From the NCBI GenBank assembly GCA_964017045.1, contig OZ024808.1, positions 14,562,284 through 14,626,283 on the forward strand: a DNA stretch of 64,000 nt, in the 5' to 3' direction. Every line of letters starts with the position of its first letter. The stretch's first letter is position 1. The DNA comes from Omphiscola glabra (taxonomy: Eukaryota; Mollusca; Gastropoda; Lymnaeidae). The notes beneath the pieces are model-generated. The model did no database searches, was not told where the DNA came from, and saw only the letters and a list, made by a program, of their open reading frames with translations. Of the stretch, positions 44,147 to 54,299 are shown one piece after another. The position numbers and the translations under genes are program-made.

Positions 44147-45768
44147 CTCAATAAAATAGAATAAAAAAAGAATTCGTTAGTACTAATTTCACTAGGTTAG
44201 CATTGATTCATATGCCATTTTGGCATCGAATTCTGTTTTACCTAACCCTAAGCGGCGTTGAACTAAAACTAATAAACATTTGTTAAACGATTCTAATTCT
44301 GGGCAAGTAATTTACCACAACTGCATGGATAGCTCATACTTAATACCACACCCCCCTTCGTCAATGTGAGCACACCCGACTTGTGGTGACCGGTGATAGG
44401 AGCAAAGGTGAAAATAATGAGCTAGAGCTTTCCAAGAACAGTCCACCTTTCAATATACGGTGAGCCGCCTCTGAAGCCCCTACCATTTTCCACCCCAAAA
44501 GCTTGTCTAATCTTTCCCTTCTAAAGTTACGAGCGGACGGTGCCCGGAGTTCTCGCTACTGCCGACCCCCCACCCCCACACACACTTGTCCTCACACTGG
44601 TGTAATGAGATTCCCCCCCCCACAACCCCCCCCCACAATCCCCCCCCCCCCAACTCCTGGCCAGTGTTCCGTTTGTAGGGTCTCCCGCTTGCGTTATCAG
44701 AAAATGGGGGGCTGGGACACTGGGGGTGTTCCTTTATCATCGGGCCACAAGTGGACAAGACGCGGGGGCTTCAACTACAATCAAGTCTTCCGGGTTGTTG
44801 ATCTTCTAACAAATACAAGACCACCGTCCACTCCAGATATGTCCGAGTGAGACGACCAAGTAATATGATGTCATCAGGCCACAAAATGACCCTTGTAGTC
44901 TACTATTTATAGGCTACATGGCTACGGACCATAAGTAAATGGTCGTCAAAATTTTAAGAGGATCTGGCAGTCGTGACTTTCTCAGTTCTTTAGAGATGTG
45001 TTTCATTCAGGTTTTAACATTACAAAAAACAAAATAATTTAAAAAATAGCCTTTGTGACGTTTTATTTAGAGATTTAGTTGTAGTCCAAACTGTTTGCCT
45101 AGTTTCCCCCGGGAAAACTACATCAATAATTTGAAGTTAGCATTAAAAAAACTTTGGTTTTAATGTTTTGTTTTTTTTCTCTTGTAAACAAGGAACCTTG
45201 GAGAAAAAAAACTAAAATTTTTTGAAAACCAAATTGAGAACTCTATGAAGGGTGGTGCGAATAACGTAGATATGAAAATATAAAGTTTTCTATGCACCAG
45301 TTGACACTCGGCGAGCACATGCGGCAGTAAAAATGTATTTAAAGAGTCGGAAAATGTAGTTGATAGTGGCCGACATGAAAAGGTTTCATGAAAGTACAGG
45401 ATGCAAATATGGCTTGGCGTCCTTTCTTCTCACATATCTTCCGTAACGAGCTCAAGTCTCACTGAAATATATTATTTTTTAAAAAAATTAAACAAAAAAA
45501 CACTCTCCTTTTATATCAGTATCAGATGAAGATCTCAAAAGTGATCCATTTCCATTGTGGTGCCCATATTTTTGAAAGCGTTTGATTCAACCCTCCCCTT
45601 AGAGGGACTGCAACAGCACAGTCTTGAAAATGGAACGCGGTTATAAAAGGTTGTCTCTCTTGTTCGATGGGACATGTCTCATTACCTACTGATATATTTT
45701 GTAAATATATTTTTTATCGACAATGTCATTTGAAGAAAGGAACGTTATCATGTATCCAAAAACGTATG
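44147..45768. other. No gene seen
   Basis: Unique sequence with C-rich runs at 44,610-44,651. The open frames at 44,503-44,850 are Pro-rich because of these runs and show no domain. Confidence 0.5.
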
Positions 45769-45913
45769 AAGGTGGGCTCTTAACATACTTGCAGCACCCC
45801 ATCGATTTCAAAATATGTTTCTCGCACCCCCAACCATATAAAAAAAAATGCTATAAGAAATGCAAATAGCGCTGATGTTGTTTGTGGGTCTTCCCGGTCC
45901 CCTTGCTGCTGCC

Positions 45914-46099
45914 CAGTGGCGTAGTGAGGGGGGGCAAGGGGGGCATCATGCCCCAGGCGCTACTCACAAAGGGGCGCCAAATGGTATATTTTACTATAAT
46001 ATTGTATGGTTTTCGAAAAGGGGGGGGGGCGCTAAAAAAGTATTGGGGCGCTAAAAAGGTATTGTGCCCCGGGCGCGAGTTAAACTCGCTACGCCACTG
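45914..46099. mobile_element. hAT MITE, 'CAGTGGCGTAG' family, copy 2
   Basis: Termini cagtggcgtagtgagg and ctcgctacgccactg are inverted repeats. A perfect 8-bp duplication ctgctgcc flanks it at 45,906-45,913 and 46,100-46,107. The interior has two 'ggggcgctaaaaaggtatt' copies and 'gccccgggcgc'. Length 186 bp. Several overlapping frames here are artefacts. Confidence 0.85.
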
Positions 46100-46120
46100 C
46101 TGCTGCCCCCACCACAAGGA

Positions 46121-46175
46121 GCCAGAACGATCGATGCATTGATTGTGGGCCCTCAAAATTTAGAAGATAGGAGAA
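46121..46175 (+). mobile_element. Retroposon 3'-tail fragment (family also at 48.9 and 55.1 kb)
   Basis: 'ggagccagaacgatcgatgc' followed by attgattgtgggccct and an A/G-rich end parallels 48,906-48,972. The copy is more diverged, and no other part of the parent element is identified. Confidence 0.45.
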
Positions 46176-46209
46176 GAGGTGATGTAGGAACCCCTGGTTC
46201 AGAACCACT

Positions 46210-47769
46210 GATATAAGAGATCGCGATGGACCGCGAGACTAAGACGTCTACGACATGTCAGATCTCTAGAATGTCGGGAACCTAGGAAAATATCGTTTCA
46301 AAAGACGCCCAACTACGACAAGCCAACCATTGCCCCCCAATCAAGTCAAGTTAAGTACAAGGGAGTAAAAATTAACAATAATTGCTTGTGTAAAAGTTGT
46401 TGAATGCGCCGTCCCCGTATATCTCGGTGATAATATTGATATAAATGATGTGGTGCTAATCTTCATAATTCAACACAAGGGCAGCATTTTCTTTGAACGA
46501 ACGGAACCTTTTAGATCTAAATGTCTGGACATGTTCAGTTTGGATATATTTCAGGATGGAAAGCGCACAATGCAGCAACATTAAGGGAAAATGTATCATG
46601 GCAAATTTAAAGAAATGGCGCATTGGGGCAAAATTAAGGAAAGGGCGCATTAGAGAATATTAAGGAAAGAGCGCTTTAGAGCAAAATTAAGTAAAGAGCG
46701 CATTGTACTAAATTGTAGCAAAATTAAGGAAGGGGAATATTGTATCAACATTAAAGAAATTATGCATTGTGCAAAATTTAGTAAAGTCAATAGTGTAGCA
46801 AACGATTGTCATTGAGAAAATGACAAATTAAATCAAAATTAACATGAAAATACAGTTTCACCCCCCCTTCCATTCCCCCCCCCCCCCCCCGTTTAAAAAA
46901 AATCTCACAATATCTTTTTAACTTCCATCCCTGTAGCAGACATCAATATTACATTGCACCGTGTTCTCTAAATGCTCAACAGCGCACTATTTATCTCGCA
47001 TGTTTGTTTGACAGACGTCAACACTTGATACTGCTGTACGCCCAGCATATCATCTCCACATCGGAGATACTGAAGTATCTATAGATTCACGTACATCGTA
47101 AAATAGCACTCCCGTTTCAAATGTATGATTCATTGATTGACAGATAAACAAAGCCGCCTTCATCGGTTGATGTATAACAATCTCATGATTTCAATCCAAA
47201 GCCAAGCTGAGATGGTGAGGGTTTTTTTTTAAACAGATAGTGAAGTAGTATTCTTACAGGGACATTAGTCTTAGAATCGGCTCACGGACCACTTTAAGGG
47301 GCATTAGTCGACGTGAGCCAGACACAATATGGAGGACTAGCCCAGACAACAAGGGGACCATTGTGCCGCTATACAGGCAGGGGGGTGAAGATGTCAGCGT
47401 AACATCGCGTCTCAACGACGTAGGGGTGAGCAGGCAAGTCATTAGGATATGACCAGGTGATGATATCACGCCCATGTGTTGGGGCGCATGATAGCCGGGC
47501 TCTGGATTTCCTAAATGATAGTTTTATTGCGTGATTGTCTGACTCCGTGAATTAACAGTTTCAGCACATCTTTAATAAAAGTATACTTGGCATTTTAACC
47601 ACGCCCGACTGTATTCTTAACAACGTAATACCATTTGGTTCTTCCGTGTAATTCTCACATGTAAGTCTTAATCTGCGTGCTTTTCCTTATTATTTAAATA
47701 GGTTTGTGTAATCTGCATGATCATTTAGTACTATCACCAATACTTGCATTTATTATTTTATCACATATA
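46210..47769. repeat. Gene-free stretch with a degenerate ~30-bp repeat
   Basis: About 46,570-46,805 holds six to seven diverged units of 'aaaattaaggaaagagcgca' plus 'ttg...'. A C15 run lies near 46,876. The remainder shows no exon I can support. Confidence 0.6.
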
Positions 47770-48150
47770 ATAGTATGACATTCAGTACTATGACATTTAG
47801 CAATGTCACATTTAGTTTTAGTAGTATGACATTTAGTATCACAAATAGTACTATAGGAAATTGTTTTCCTGCAGTCTCTCCCCTTATTACCACAAATAGT
47901 ACTATCACCAATACCTGCATTTATTATAAGTATCACATTTAGTAGCATGACATTTAGTAGCATGACATTTAGTAGTATGACATTTAGTATGCCATATAGT
48001 AGTATGACATTTAGTAGTAGGACATTTAGTAGTAGGACATTTAGTAGTATCGCATTTAGTAGTATGACATTTAGTAACATGACATTTAGTATGCCATTTA
48101 GTAGTATGCCATTTAGTAGTATGACATTTAGTAGTATGACATTTAGTATT
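47770..48150. repeat. 15-bp minisatellite
   Basis: Unit 'agtagtatgacattt', with ~11-bp and ~20-bp variants and an interruption at about 47,850-47,935 that duplicates 'atagtactatcaccaatacc' from 47,730. Ser/Met/Thr/Phe frames on the plus strand are artefacts. Confidence 0.9.
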
Positions 48151-48244
48151 TAAAAAAATTTAATCAGTTTATTCCCCGTGAAGAAAATAATTCCATTTTT
48201 CTCATGTTTTAATTGTTACAGAAAGAAATACTTTTTTTTTTAAA

Positions 48245-48810
48245 ACCCATTCTATTAACTTCGCTTTTTGTTAGTGGCTGGCTGGCAAAATCTTGGGACG
48301 GCTAACCGACCCACTTGCCGTCAACCTATCGAGCTGAAACTTATCACATACTCATAAGACTCGTTGCCGACGACAATAAGTTTTCAGCACCACGCCCAAA
48401 AATATGTGTTGTTTTTTTTCCTGTTTTTCAATGGTAAGAATAAGGAAATAGGATGTCATTGATTTCACGAAATGAAATTCCCGATAACTGTGTTAAATTA
48501 GTTGTGGGTTTTTTTTTTGTTTTTGGTTTTTTTTTTAGTTGTTTTTTTTTAAATATTGCAAGTGCGTTTGGTGCGTAATATTTTTTTGTGATTTTTTTTT
48601 CCCCTCTGAAATAGTTGGTAGAATAAATCTGCGGTGTAGAAGCGGGTGGGTCATTTAAATGTTGTTCAGGGGCGTGGAAAAAACTGTACGCGGGGGGGGG
48701 GAGGGGAAGCACTAATTGAGATTCTTATAACAGTGCGTTACTTGCATGTATGTTTTATCAAATTTTCAGCCCCCCCCCCCCCCAACCCAACCCACCTTCC
48801 AAAAAATAAA
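48245..48810. repeat. Dispersed repeat, copy 2 (family also at 14.98 kb)
   Basis: From about 48,256 the sequence 'ttaacttcgctttttgttag', 'ctggctggcaaaatcttggg' and 'gacccacttgccgtcaacct' parallels copy 1. Further shared words are aattcccgataactgtg (about 48,477), 'aagcgggtgggtcattt' (48,641) and 'aaattttcagccccc' (about 48,760). A short related word (cagttatcgggaattttatt) occurs at 52,422 in the opposite orientation. Confidence 0.7.
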
Positions 48811-48884
48811 ATAAAAAAATGGCTGGATATTACATTTTGTAACCAGTGAAATATCCTCATCAACACCAGGCAGAGAAACATTGC

Positions 48885-48972
48885 AAATCCCATCAACATT
48901 CATAGGAGCCATAATGATCAATAAATTGATCGTGGGCCCTTCATATATAGAAGAAGAAGAAGAAGAAGACTG
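48885..48972 (+). mobile_element. Retroposon 3'-tail with (GAA)n end
   Basis: 'cattcataggagccataatg', 'atcaataaattgatcgtggg' and 'cccttcatatatag' are followed by (aagaag)n. The same end occurs inverted at 55,138-55,208 (cttcttcttctatatatcat...tgaccattctggctcatatg). A shared terminal segment with a simple GAA tail suggests the 3' end of a SINE or LINE. The 5' parts are not identified. Confidence 0.55.
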
Positions 48973-49663
48973 GAATGAACTAATGCACTAACAGTAACCA
49001 TTCTCACTGAGGGAAATTCATTCCTCTTGCAACGTGACACAATCCAACAATTGACGCCCAACGATTTCGACATAACCAGAACCGAAGAGCCGTTTCAGCA
49101 TTGTCTCGTGTTTGGGTAGTTCCGTCCCTGAAATTTGTCAGTTACGTTTGTTGAATCTCAGAGTGGCCTCCCTTGGACCTTCATTAGAAAGCCCCCGTTG
49201 TAAAGACCCGCTCACGCCCCCGTCTCCGCCCCCTTCGATTGTGCACGGTTGTCTCCGAGGATATTTACGGAAATTACCGGGGTGGGTGGACGCACTCGGT
49301 TGACATAATCACAGAGATCTGCCTACAGCCGTGCAATGGTTACAAGGCTCTTGATTCAGCTAGAGACGCAGTTTTGAGTGACTCGGTGTCGACTCAGAGC
49401 GACTTAAACCGGAGGTCAGGCTTCTCCATTTCCTAATTCGTGGACAACCTGGAATTACTGTCAAAAGGTTACAAGGGGCAATGAACTCCTAAATGCTGAC
49501 ACAAGTAAAGGGGTAAGGGGTAGTCATCCGTGACAGTTTTAAAAAAAAAAAAATTAAATATAGTCCCAATCGTAGATAGTACCACAATGGTTCACAAAAG
49601 ATTGGACTTCATCTTCCCCCCCCCCCCAGATTTATCTGAAAAGAATCTTCCAACCTGTTCACT
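48973..49663. other. No gene seen
   Basis: Short overlapping frames at 49,112-49,436 have no domain. No exon is supported. Confidence 0.5.
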
Positions 49664-50138
49664 GGGCGAGACTAACACAGACCACGAGGGCGAGACTAAC
49701 ACAGACCACGAGGGCGAGACTAACACAGACCACGAGGGCGAGACTAACACAGACCACGAGGGCGAGACTAACACAGACCACGAGGGCGAGACTAACACAG
49801 ACCACGAGGGCGAGACTAACACAGATCACGAGGGCGAGACTAACACAGACCACGAGGGCGAGACTAACACAGACCACGAGGGCGAGACTAACACAGACCA
49901 CGAGGGCGAGACTAACACAGACCACGAGGGCGAGACTAACACAGACCACGAGGGCGAGACTAACACAGACCACGAGGGCGAGACTAACACAGACCACGAG
50001 GGCGAGACTAACACAGACCACGAGGGCGAGACTAACACAGACCACGAGGGCGAGACTAACACAGACCACGAGGGCGAGACTAACACAGACCACGAGGGCG
50101 AGACTAACACAGACCACGAGGGCGAGACTAACACATAC
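49664..50138. repeat. 24-bp minisatellite, about 20 near-identical copies
   Basis: Unit gggcgagactaacacagacc plus acga is almost invariant (one tcacga, one ataccacga variant), implying recent expansion. It is open in several frames on both strands. The plus-strand 258-codon frame 49,530-50,306 would encode a Gly-Glu-Thr-Asn-Thr-Asp-His-Glu octapeptide repeat with short unique ends. I see no promoter, splice sites or domain to support a gene, so I leave it as repeat. Confidence 0.9.
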
Positions 50139-50142
50139 CACG

Positions 50143-51342
50143 ACAGTATGGTCGACAACCTATCTTTCAGGGCTGACAAAAGTTGTGTACCGCCCATGAA
50201 AAGTAAAATCGACCACACACAAAGTCATAATATAACACAACATGAATCACATTTAGAAACAGAAGAAAAAAAATTAATTAAAATAAAGTACAAGATTGCT
50301 TCCTGATAGCAGACTGAAAGCTAAATTTTACGCGAAATTCGAAACTCCTTTTTGGGAAAAGGCGGGATAAATCGTGTCTAACTTTTGGGACTCGGGTCTC
50401 ATCTCTGCCGGTTAATTCACCCATTTCTTTCTGCTTTGGTGACAAGATTCGACAACATTCTTCTATAAACGCAATGGAATTCACAAATTCTCCAACAAAG
50501 TCAACAGTAAAAGTAACAGGCTTTTTAAAAGTCTTTTTTTTTTTTAAAAACATCTATGAAATCCCCCCCCCCCCCCCAAGGACACATTCACAAAAATAAA
50601 TAGAGCGCTACACTGTGTACCGATCCCCAGCCCAGTTATTTCATAAAAAAGCAGTAAAAATGTATCAACAACAACGCGTGAATTCTTGACTGCTGTAAAT
50701 ATTAGCGTTACCCTTCATATTTGCGCTATCCAAATATTAGCACTAAAAAAAAAAAAAAAACCACGTTTCGGATGTCAACAACCAAATTTTTTTTAAATAT
50801 AAAAAAAAAAGTCCGGTCATATCTCTTCAAGTAGACTCGTAAATCCTCAACAATGACAACAAACGCAAGGGGGTCAAATATATTTTACATTGTGCGGAGA
50901 CCAGGGGACGTTACTGAATCCAGGGGCCAAAATACGCATCACTAAAGACCTAGCTTGTTCCCTCCCTGGCTCATTGAATATGCTAAGGCCGCTAAAGCCA
51001 AAAAAGAATATATTTTTTACTGTTAAGAAAAAAAATCCCTCTCATTTTTAAGCTTCTTTTTCTTTTTTCGTCTTAGTGTACAGGTCGCTGCGAGCGTGCA
51101 AATATTTGACGATGCGTTATCGGTGTTGATCTTTTCCATTGACAAGAGCTCTAACTCTAACCCAATCAATTCTTTAGCCTCCAAGATGCTTTTTGTCATC
51201 AGCCCCCTTTTTTGTAGTTTTAAGTATTCAGATTTGAATTTTTGAAGAAATGCTCTAAGTCAGTGGACACCGATCTTGTTGCCTACAAAGTCTAAGATGA
51301 AGATTTTTTTTTTAAAGTGTCCGTATTCCGGTTATACTAAGT
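50143..51342. other. No gene seen
   Basis: Unique AT-leaning sequence with a C15 run at about 50,563 and an A17 run near 50,745. No exon is supported. Confidence 0.5.
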
Positions 51343-51542
51343 CAGTGGTTCTCAACCTTCCTAATGCCGGGACCCTTTAATACAGTTCCTCATGTTGTGG
51401 CGACCCCCCAGCCACAATATTTTTTTTTTGTTTCTACTTCATAACTGTAGATTATATGTGTTTTCAGATGGTCTTAGGCGACCACTGGCAAAGTGTCGGG
51501 CGACCCCCAAAGGGGACGCGACCCACAGACTGAGAACCACTG
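51343..51542 (+). mobile_element. SPIN-like hAT MITE (copy 3), perfect TSD
   Basis: The 200-bp copy starts cagtggttctcaaccttcct and carries aatgccgggaccctttaata, cagttcctcatgttgtgg, ctacttcataactgta, ttttcagatggtcttagg, cgacccccaaagggg and agactgagaaccactg, in SPIN order and orientation. A perfect 8-bp duplication tactaagt flanks it at 51,335-51,342 and 51,543-51,550. It is the most complete of the three copies here. Confidence 0.85.
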
Positions 51543-51546
51543 TACT

Positions 51547-51716
51547 AAGTGTTCGGCAAACTCATTAGTCAAAAGAGCCAAAAATCAGCAGTAGGATGAT
51601 TTTAAAAATTTTGATAGCCGCTTTTCTGTTCAAGAACCTCGTAGTCAAAACAGATTTGTGGCCGACTGGCCGAGCCGCACTCAGGTCGCTAAAGAGCCGC
51701 GATTTGCCGAACACTG
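51547..51716. mobile_element. hAT MITE, 'AGTGTTCGGCAAA' family
   Basis: Left aagtgttcggcaaactcatt and right gcgatttgccgaacactg are inverted repeats. The interior shares aaactcattagtcaaaa, gccaaaaatcagcag and gtggccgactgg with the relic at 24,015-24,205. The left end overlaps the target duplication of the SPIN-like element, so SPIN landed on this older copy's edge. Confidence 0.7.
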
Positions 51717-52749
51717 TCCTAGTGCAAGTCAGGGTTGGGCAAGAGCATTGATGAGAAGACGTGTAATGCCATCTTTATACTCTACTCGATTCTTGTCTTG
51801 TTCACAGAAAAAACAACAACCTTCTTCAAAAGTCTAACTGTAGCTTTCGGTAGCGACCAAACACTGTTAGTCCAATAAGTTATTTTGTTACCGTTGTCAG
51901 TGCCGCGTGACACGCTTATTCTCTCAAAGTCCAGGCGTAAAGTGGTGGACTTAACCGTCCAGTGGTCAAGCATATTAGATACACGCATAGTCAATATAAG
52001 AAGGGGGGTGTCGTCTGACAACGAAGTGACACGCGCTGGACCACTCATTGGTAACCTGGAGTAGCAGCTTTGGTTGACCAAGATGGAATTTGCGACCATC
52101 CACGGAGTGGGCTTGAGATGACCGCCCGAGCGGTACCGTTAGAGCGAATAGTATTTTATAAGTGGGCCCGGCAGTTTGAAATCCGAAAGGCAAACCCTTT
52201 GGTTAGTTTGACTTCTCTTCTTAGAGACTTGAGGTTTACAAGATGCCCGTGACATGTCTCGCAGAAAATTGAACTTTAATTAAGTGTACACGATGGAGCG
52301 AGGAAGAGAGGTTCGAGAATGAAATTAACCCACAAAAACAATTTTTTTTTGTATAAATCCTTTGATATGCATTTTTAAACATTATTTTATTATATATATA
52401 TTTCAAGAATCTCATTTGGCACAGTTATCGGGAATTTTATTTCGTGAAATCAGTGGCAACATATTTCCCCCATCGTCCACTTTAAAAAATAATTTAAAAA
52501 GTAAAAGTTTTACGTCATAAAGTGTCAGAGTGGCATGGGTAGAGAAATGTGCTGGAGAAAGTGAGACAATACGTGGCACAATCACCAGTTGCAAGGACAA
52601 AGACTGTAGCGCTTATTAAGAGCAACTCTACGAGTCTATCAGCAATTCGGGTTTTGATGCTTCTACATGATGAAGGCATCCTAGTGAATATCATCAATTT
52701 GTGGATTACATTATGACGAGACAATCTTTATCACGGTACATCATAGATA
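51717..52749. other. No confident gene
   Basis: Two overlapping minus-strand frames (51,782-52,099 and 51,975-52,193) look moderately protein-like but have no domain and no splice-site pair I trust. I do not call them. Confidence 0.4.
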
Positions 52750-53058
52750 TGAAATTAGTAAAACACAGTAAGGTTGAACCTGAAAAAAGGAACGCAACAA
52801 AACAACGAACGTTTCGGCAGGAAGCCTTCATCAGCGAACAACGTGTCGGCCGGAAGCCTTCATCAGCCAACAACGTGTGGGCAGGAAGCCTTCATCAGCC
52901 AACAACGTGTCGACAGGAAGCCTTCATCAGCCAACAACGTGTCGGCAGGAAGCCTTCATCAGTGAACAAAACAGAAAAAACGAATAAAATTTTAAAATTT
53001 CAAAAAATAATATAGCACTTAGCTGAGAAGTGGTGTCCAAGAGGGCAGCAAAAGACTT
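52750..53058 (-). mobile_element. Dispersed repeat with five hammerhead-like cores (copy 1)
   Basis: The sequence from gaaattagtaaaacacagta to about 53,058 matches 60,861-61,043. Within it, five ~32-bp units (52,811-52,962) on the minus strand read ctgatgaaggcttcctgccg followed by A/CAC. The first unit (52,811-52,834) has CTGATGA, a ggc/gcc stem and GAAAC, the conserved hammerhead ribozyme core. The other four have GACAC, or CACAC in the third. After GAAAC comes gttcgtt, able to form a very short stem III (ACG/CGT). Minimal hammerheads of this style are known in Penelope-like retroelements. I find no reverse transcriptase here and the stem I pairing is poor, so activity is doubtful. Confidence 0.55.
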
Positions 53059-53384
53059 GTGTTACATCATTGATACACGTGTACATGAACACAATGGCTA
53101 CTAGATTCCCAAAATGCAATTTATTTTGACTTTATTTAATTTAAAAGCATACAATACAATACATGTCGTGTAGACCCGTGTAAAGTGTGTTTAATAACAA
53201 GTCAAATGAATCTTACATTTTCAGACACAAATGGCAGAGATTTTTTTGTCAAGAAATTACAAACCAAACACCATTACACTGTGTGTGTTTACAGTAACCG
53301 GGTGCACCCGCCCCCCTTCTTCGTAGCTGTGCACACATTCCACCAACACGCATCTCCAGCAGAGTGGTGTAGACAACCCCATTG
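53059..53384. other. No gene seen
   Basis: AT-rich unique sequence between two repeats. No exon is supported. Confidence 0.5.
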
Positions 53385-53780
53385 AAGTGTGTGAGAAACT
53401 CCAGTAAGGTGGTGTTGGCGCCCCAGTAAGATGGTGTAGGAACCCCAGTAATGTGGTGAAGGCACCCCAGTAAGGTGGGGGAGGAACCCCAAGTGAAAAT
53501 GATGGAGGATTCCCATAGAAGTGGTGTAGGCACACCCAGAGAAGTGGTGGCGCCACCCCCGGTTAGGTGGTTGAGGTATCACAAGTGAAATGATGGACGC
53601 ACCACAGTGACGTGGTGCAGACACCCCCCCCCCCATTGAAGCGGCAACCGAAGTGAAAGGATGAAGGATCTTCAGTGAAGTGATGTAGTGAAATGGTGTT
53701 GACACCACAGTAAACTAGTGGTGGTAAAACACCCAATGAAGTGATGAAGACACCCACAGTAAAGTGGTTGGTTATCGGGG
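53385..53780. repeat. Degenerate ~24-bp minisatellite
   Basis: Diverged units of 'gtggtgtaggcaccccagta' plus a(g)gt type, heavily substituted. Several overlapping minus-strand frames (Thr/Pro/His-rich) are artefacts. Confidence 0.75.
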
Positions 53781-54250
53781 CCTGAACAATACAGGAGTCA
53801 ACAAACGTGCGCAGATTCGGGGCACGTGCGAGAAGTGTGCGTCCAATCTTTGTACACGTTAGAAACATAGTGGTGGGGGTGTGAGAAGAGAGAGCACGTT
53901 GGTTTCGGTTGATAGCGCGCGGTGAAAGGGTCACGAGGTGAGTCTATAAATAGAACGAACCGAGAGCGAGGTCGGAAACTTTGAAATGGAAGTGCTCATC
54001 CGTGCAGCAATATAGCAGCTTCCACCATGGCTACAAGTTGGAACAGTGAAGTCATCACGGAGATTTGTGCAAGGTTCATTGAACAGCAAATTACTGCTGG
54101 ATTTGCTGGTCACACGAGAGAAGCAAGAGAAAAGATGTCTGAGGAAGGGCAAAGTGACATGTAAAGATATTTGTATACAACACAATCCACCAGCGATTGT
54201 GATCTACTGCATGACACTCTTATGTATAAAAATTACGTCACACACACAGT
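53781..54250. other. No gene seen
   Basis: Unique sequence. Open frames at 53,931-54,294 on both strands have no domain or splice support. Confidence 0.45.
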
Positions 54251-54299
54251 TACCGGAAATTTGTTTGAAAGAAATTTCGTCGACGGAAAATTGATCGCA
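54251..54299 (+). mobile_element. Solo end of the 10.4/22.2-kb foldback family
   Basis: gttaccggaaatttgtttga followed by aagaaatttcgtcgacgg and aaaattgatcg matches the GGTTACCGG-type end of the two small foldback elements. No opposite end is found nearby, so this is a truncated copy. Confidence 0.7.

Larger units (their letters stand above)
45769..46209. mobile_element. Degenerate hAT copy hosting a younger MITE
   Basis: The left part gggctcttaacatacttgca followed by gcacccc and the right part ctggttcagaaccactg look like mutated 'CAGTGGTTCTTAACC' hAT ends. The flanks acgtatga and atataaga agree at only 5 of 8, so the edges are uncertain. The MITE at 45,914 and a retroposon-tail-like word set (46,121-46,175) lie inside. 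Confidence 0.4.

Noticed and set aside
45851..46156. Frames across 45.9-46.1 kb
   Set aside because: They run through a hAT MITE with G runs; opposite strands are open together.
51782..52193. Two minus-strand frames of 105 and 72 codons
   Set aside because: Protein-like composition but overlapping frames, no domain, no clear exon boundaries; insufficient to call.
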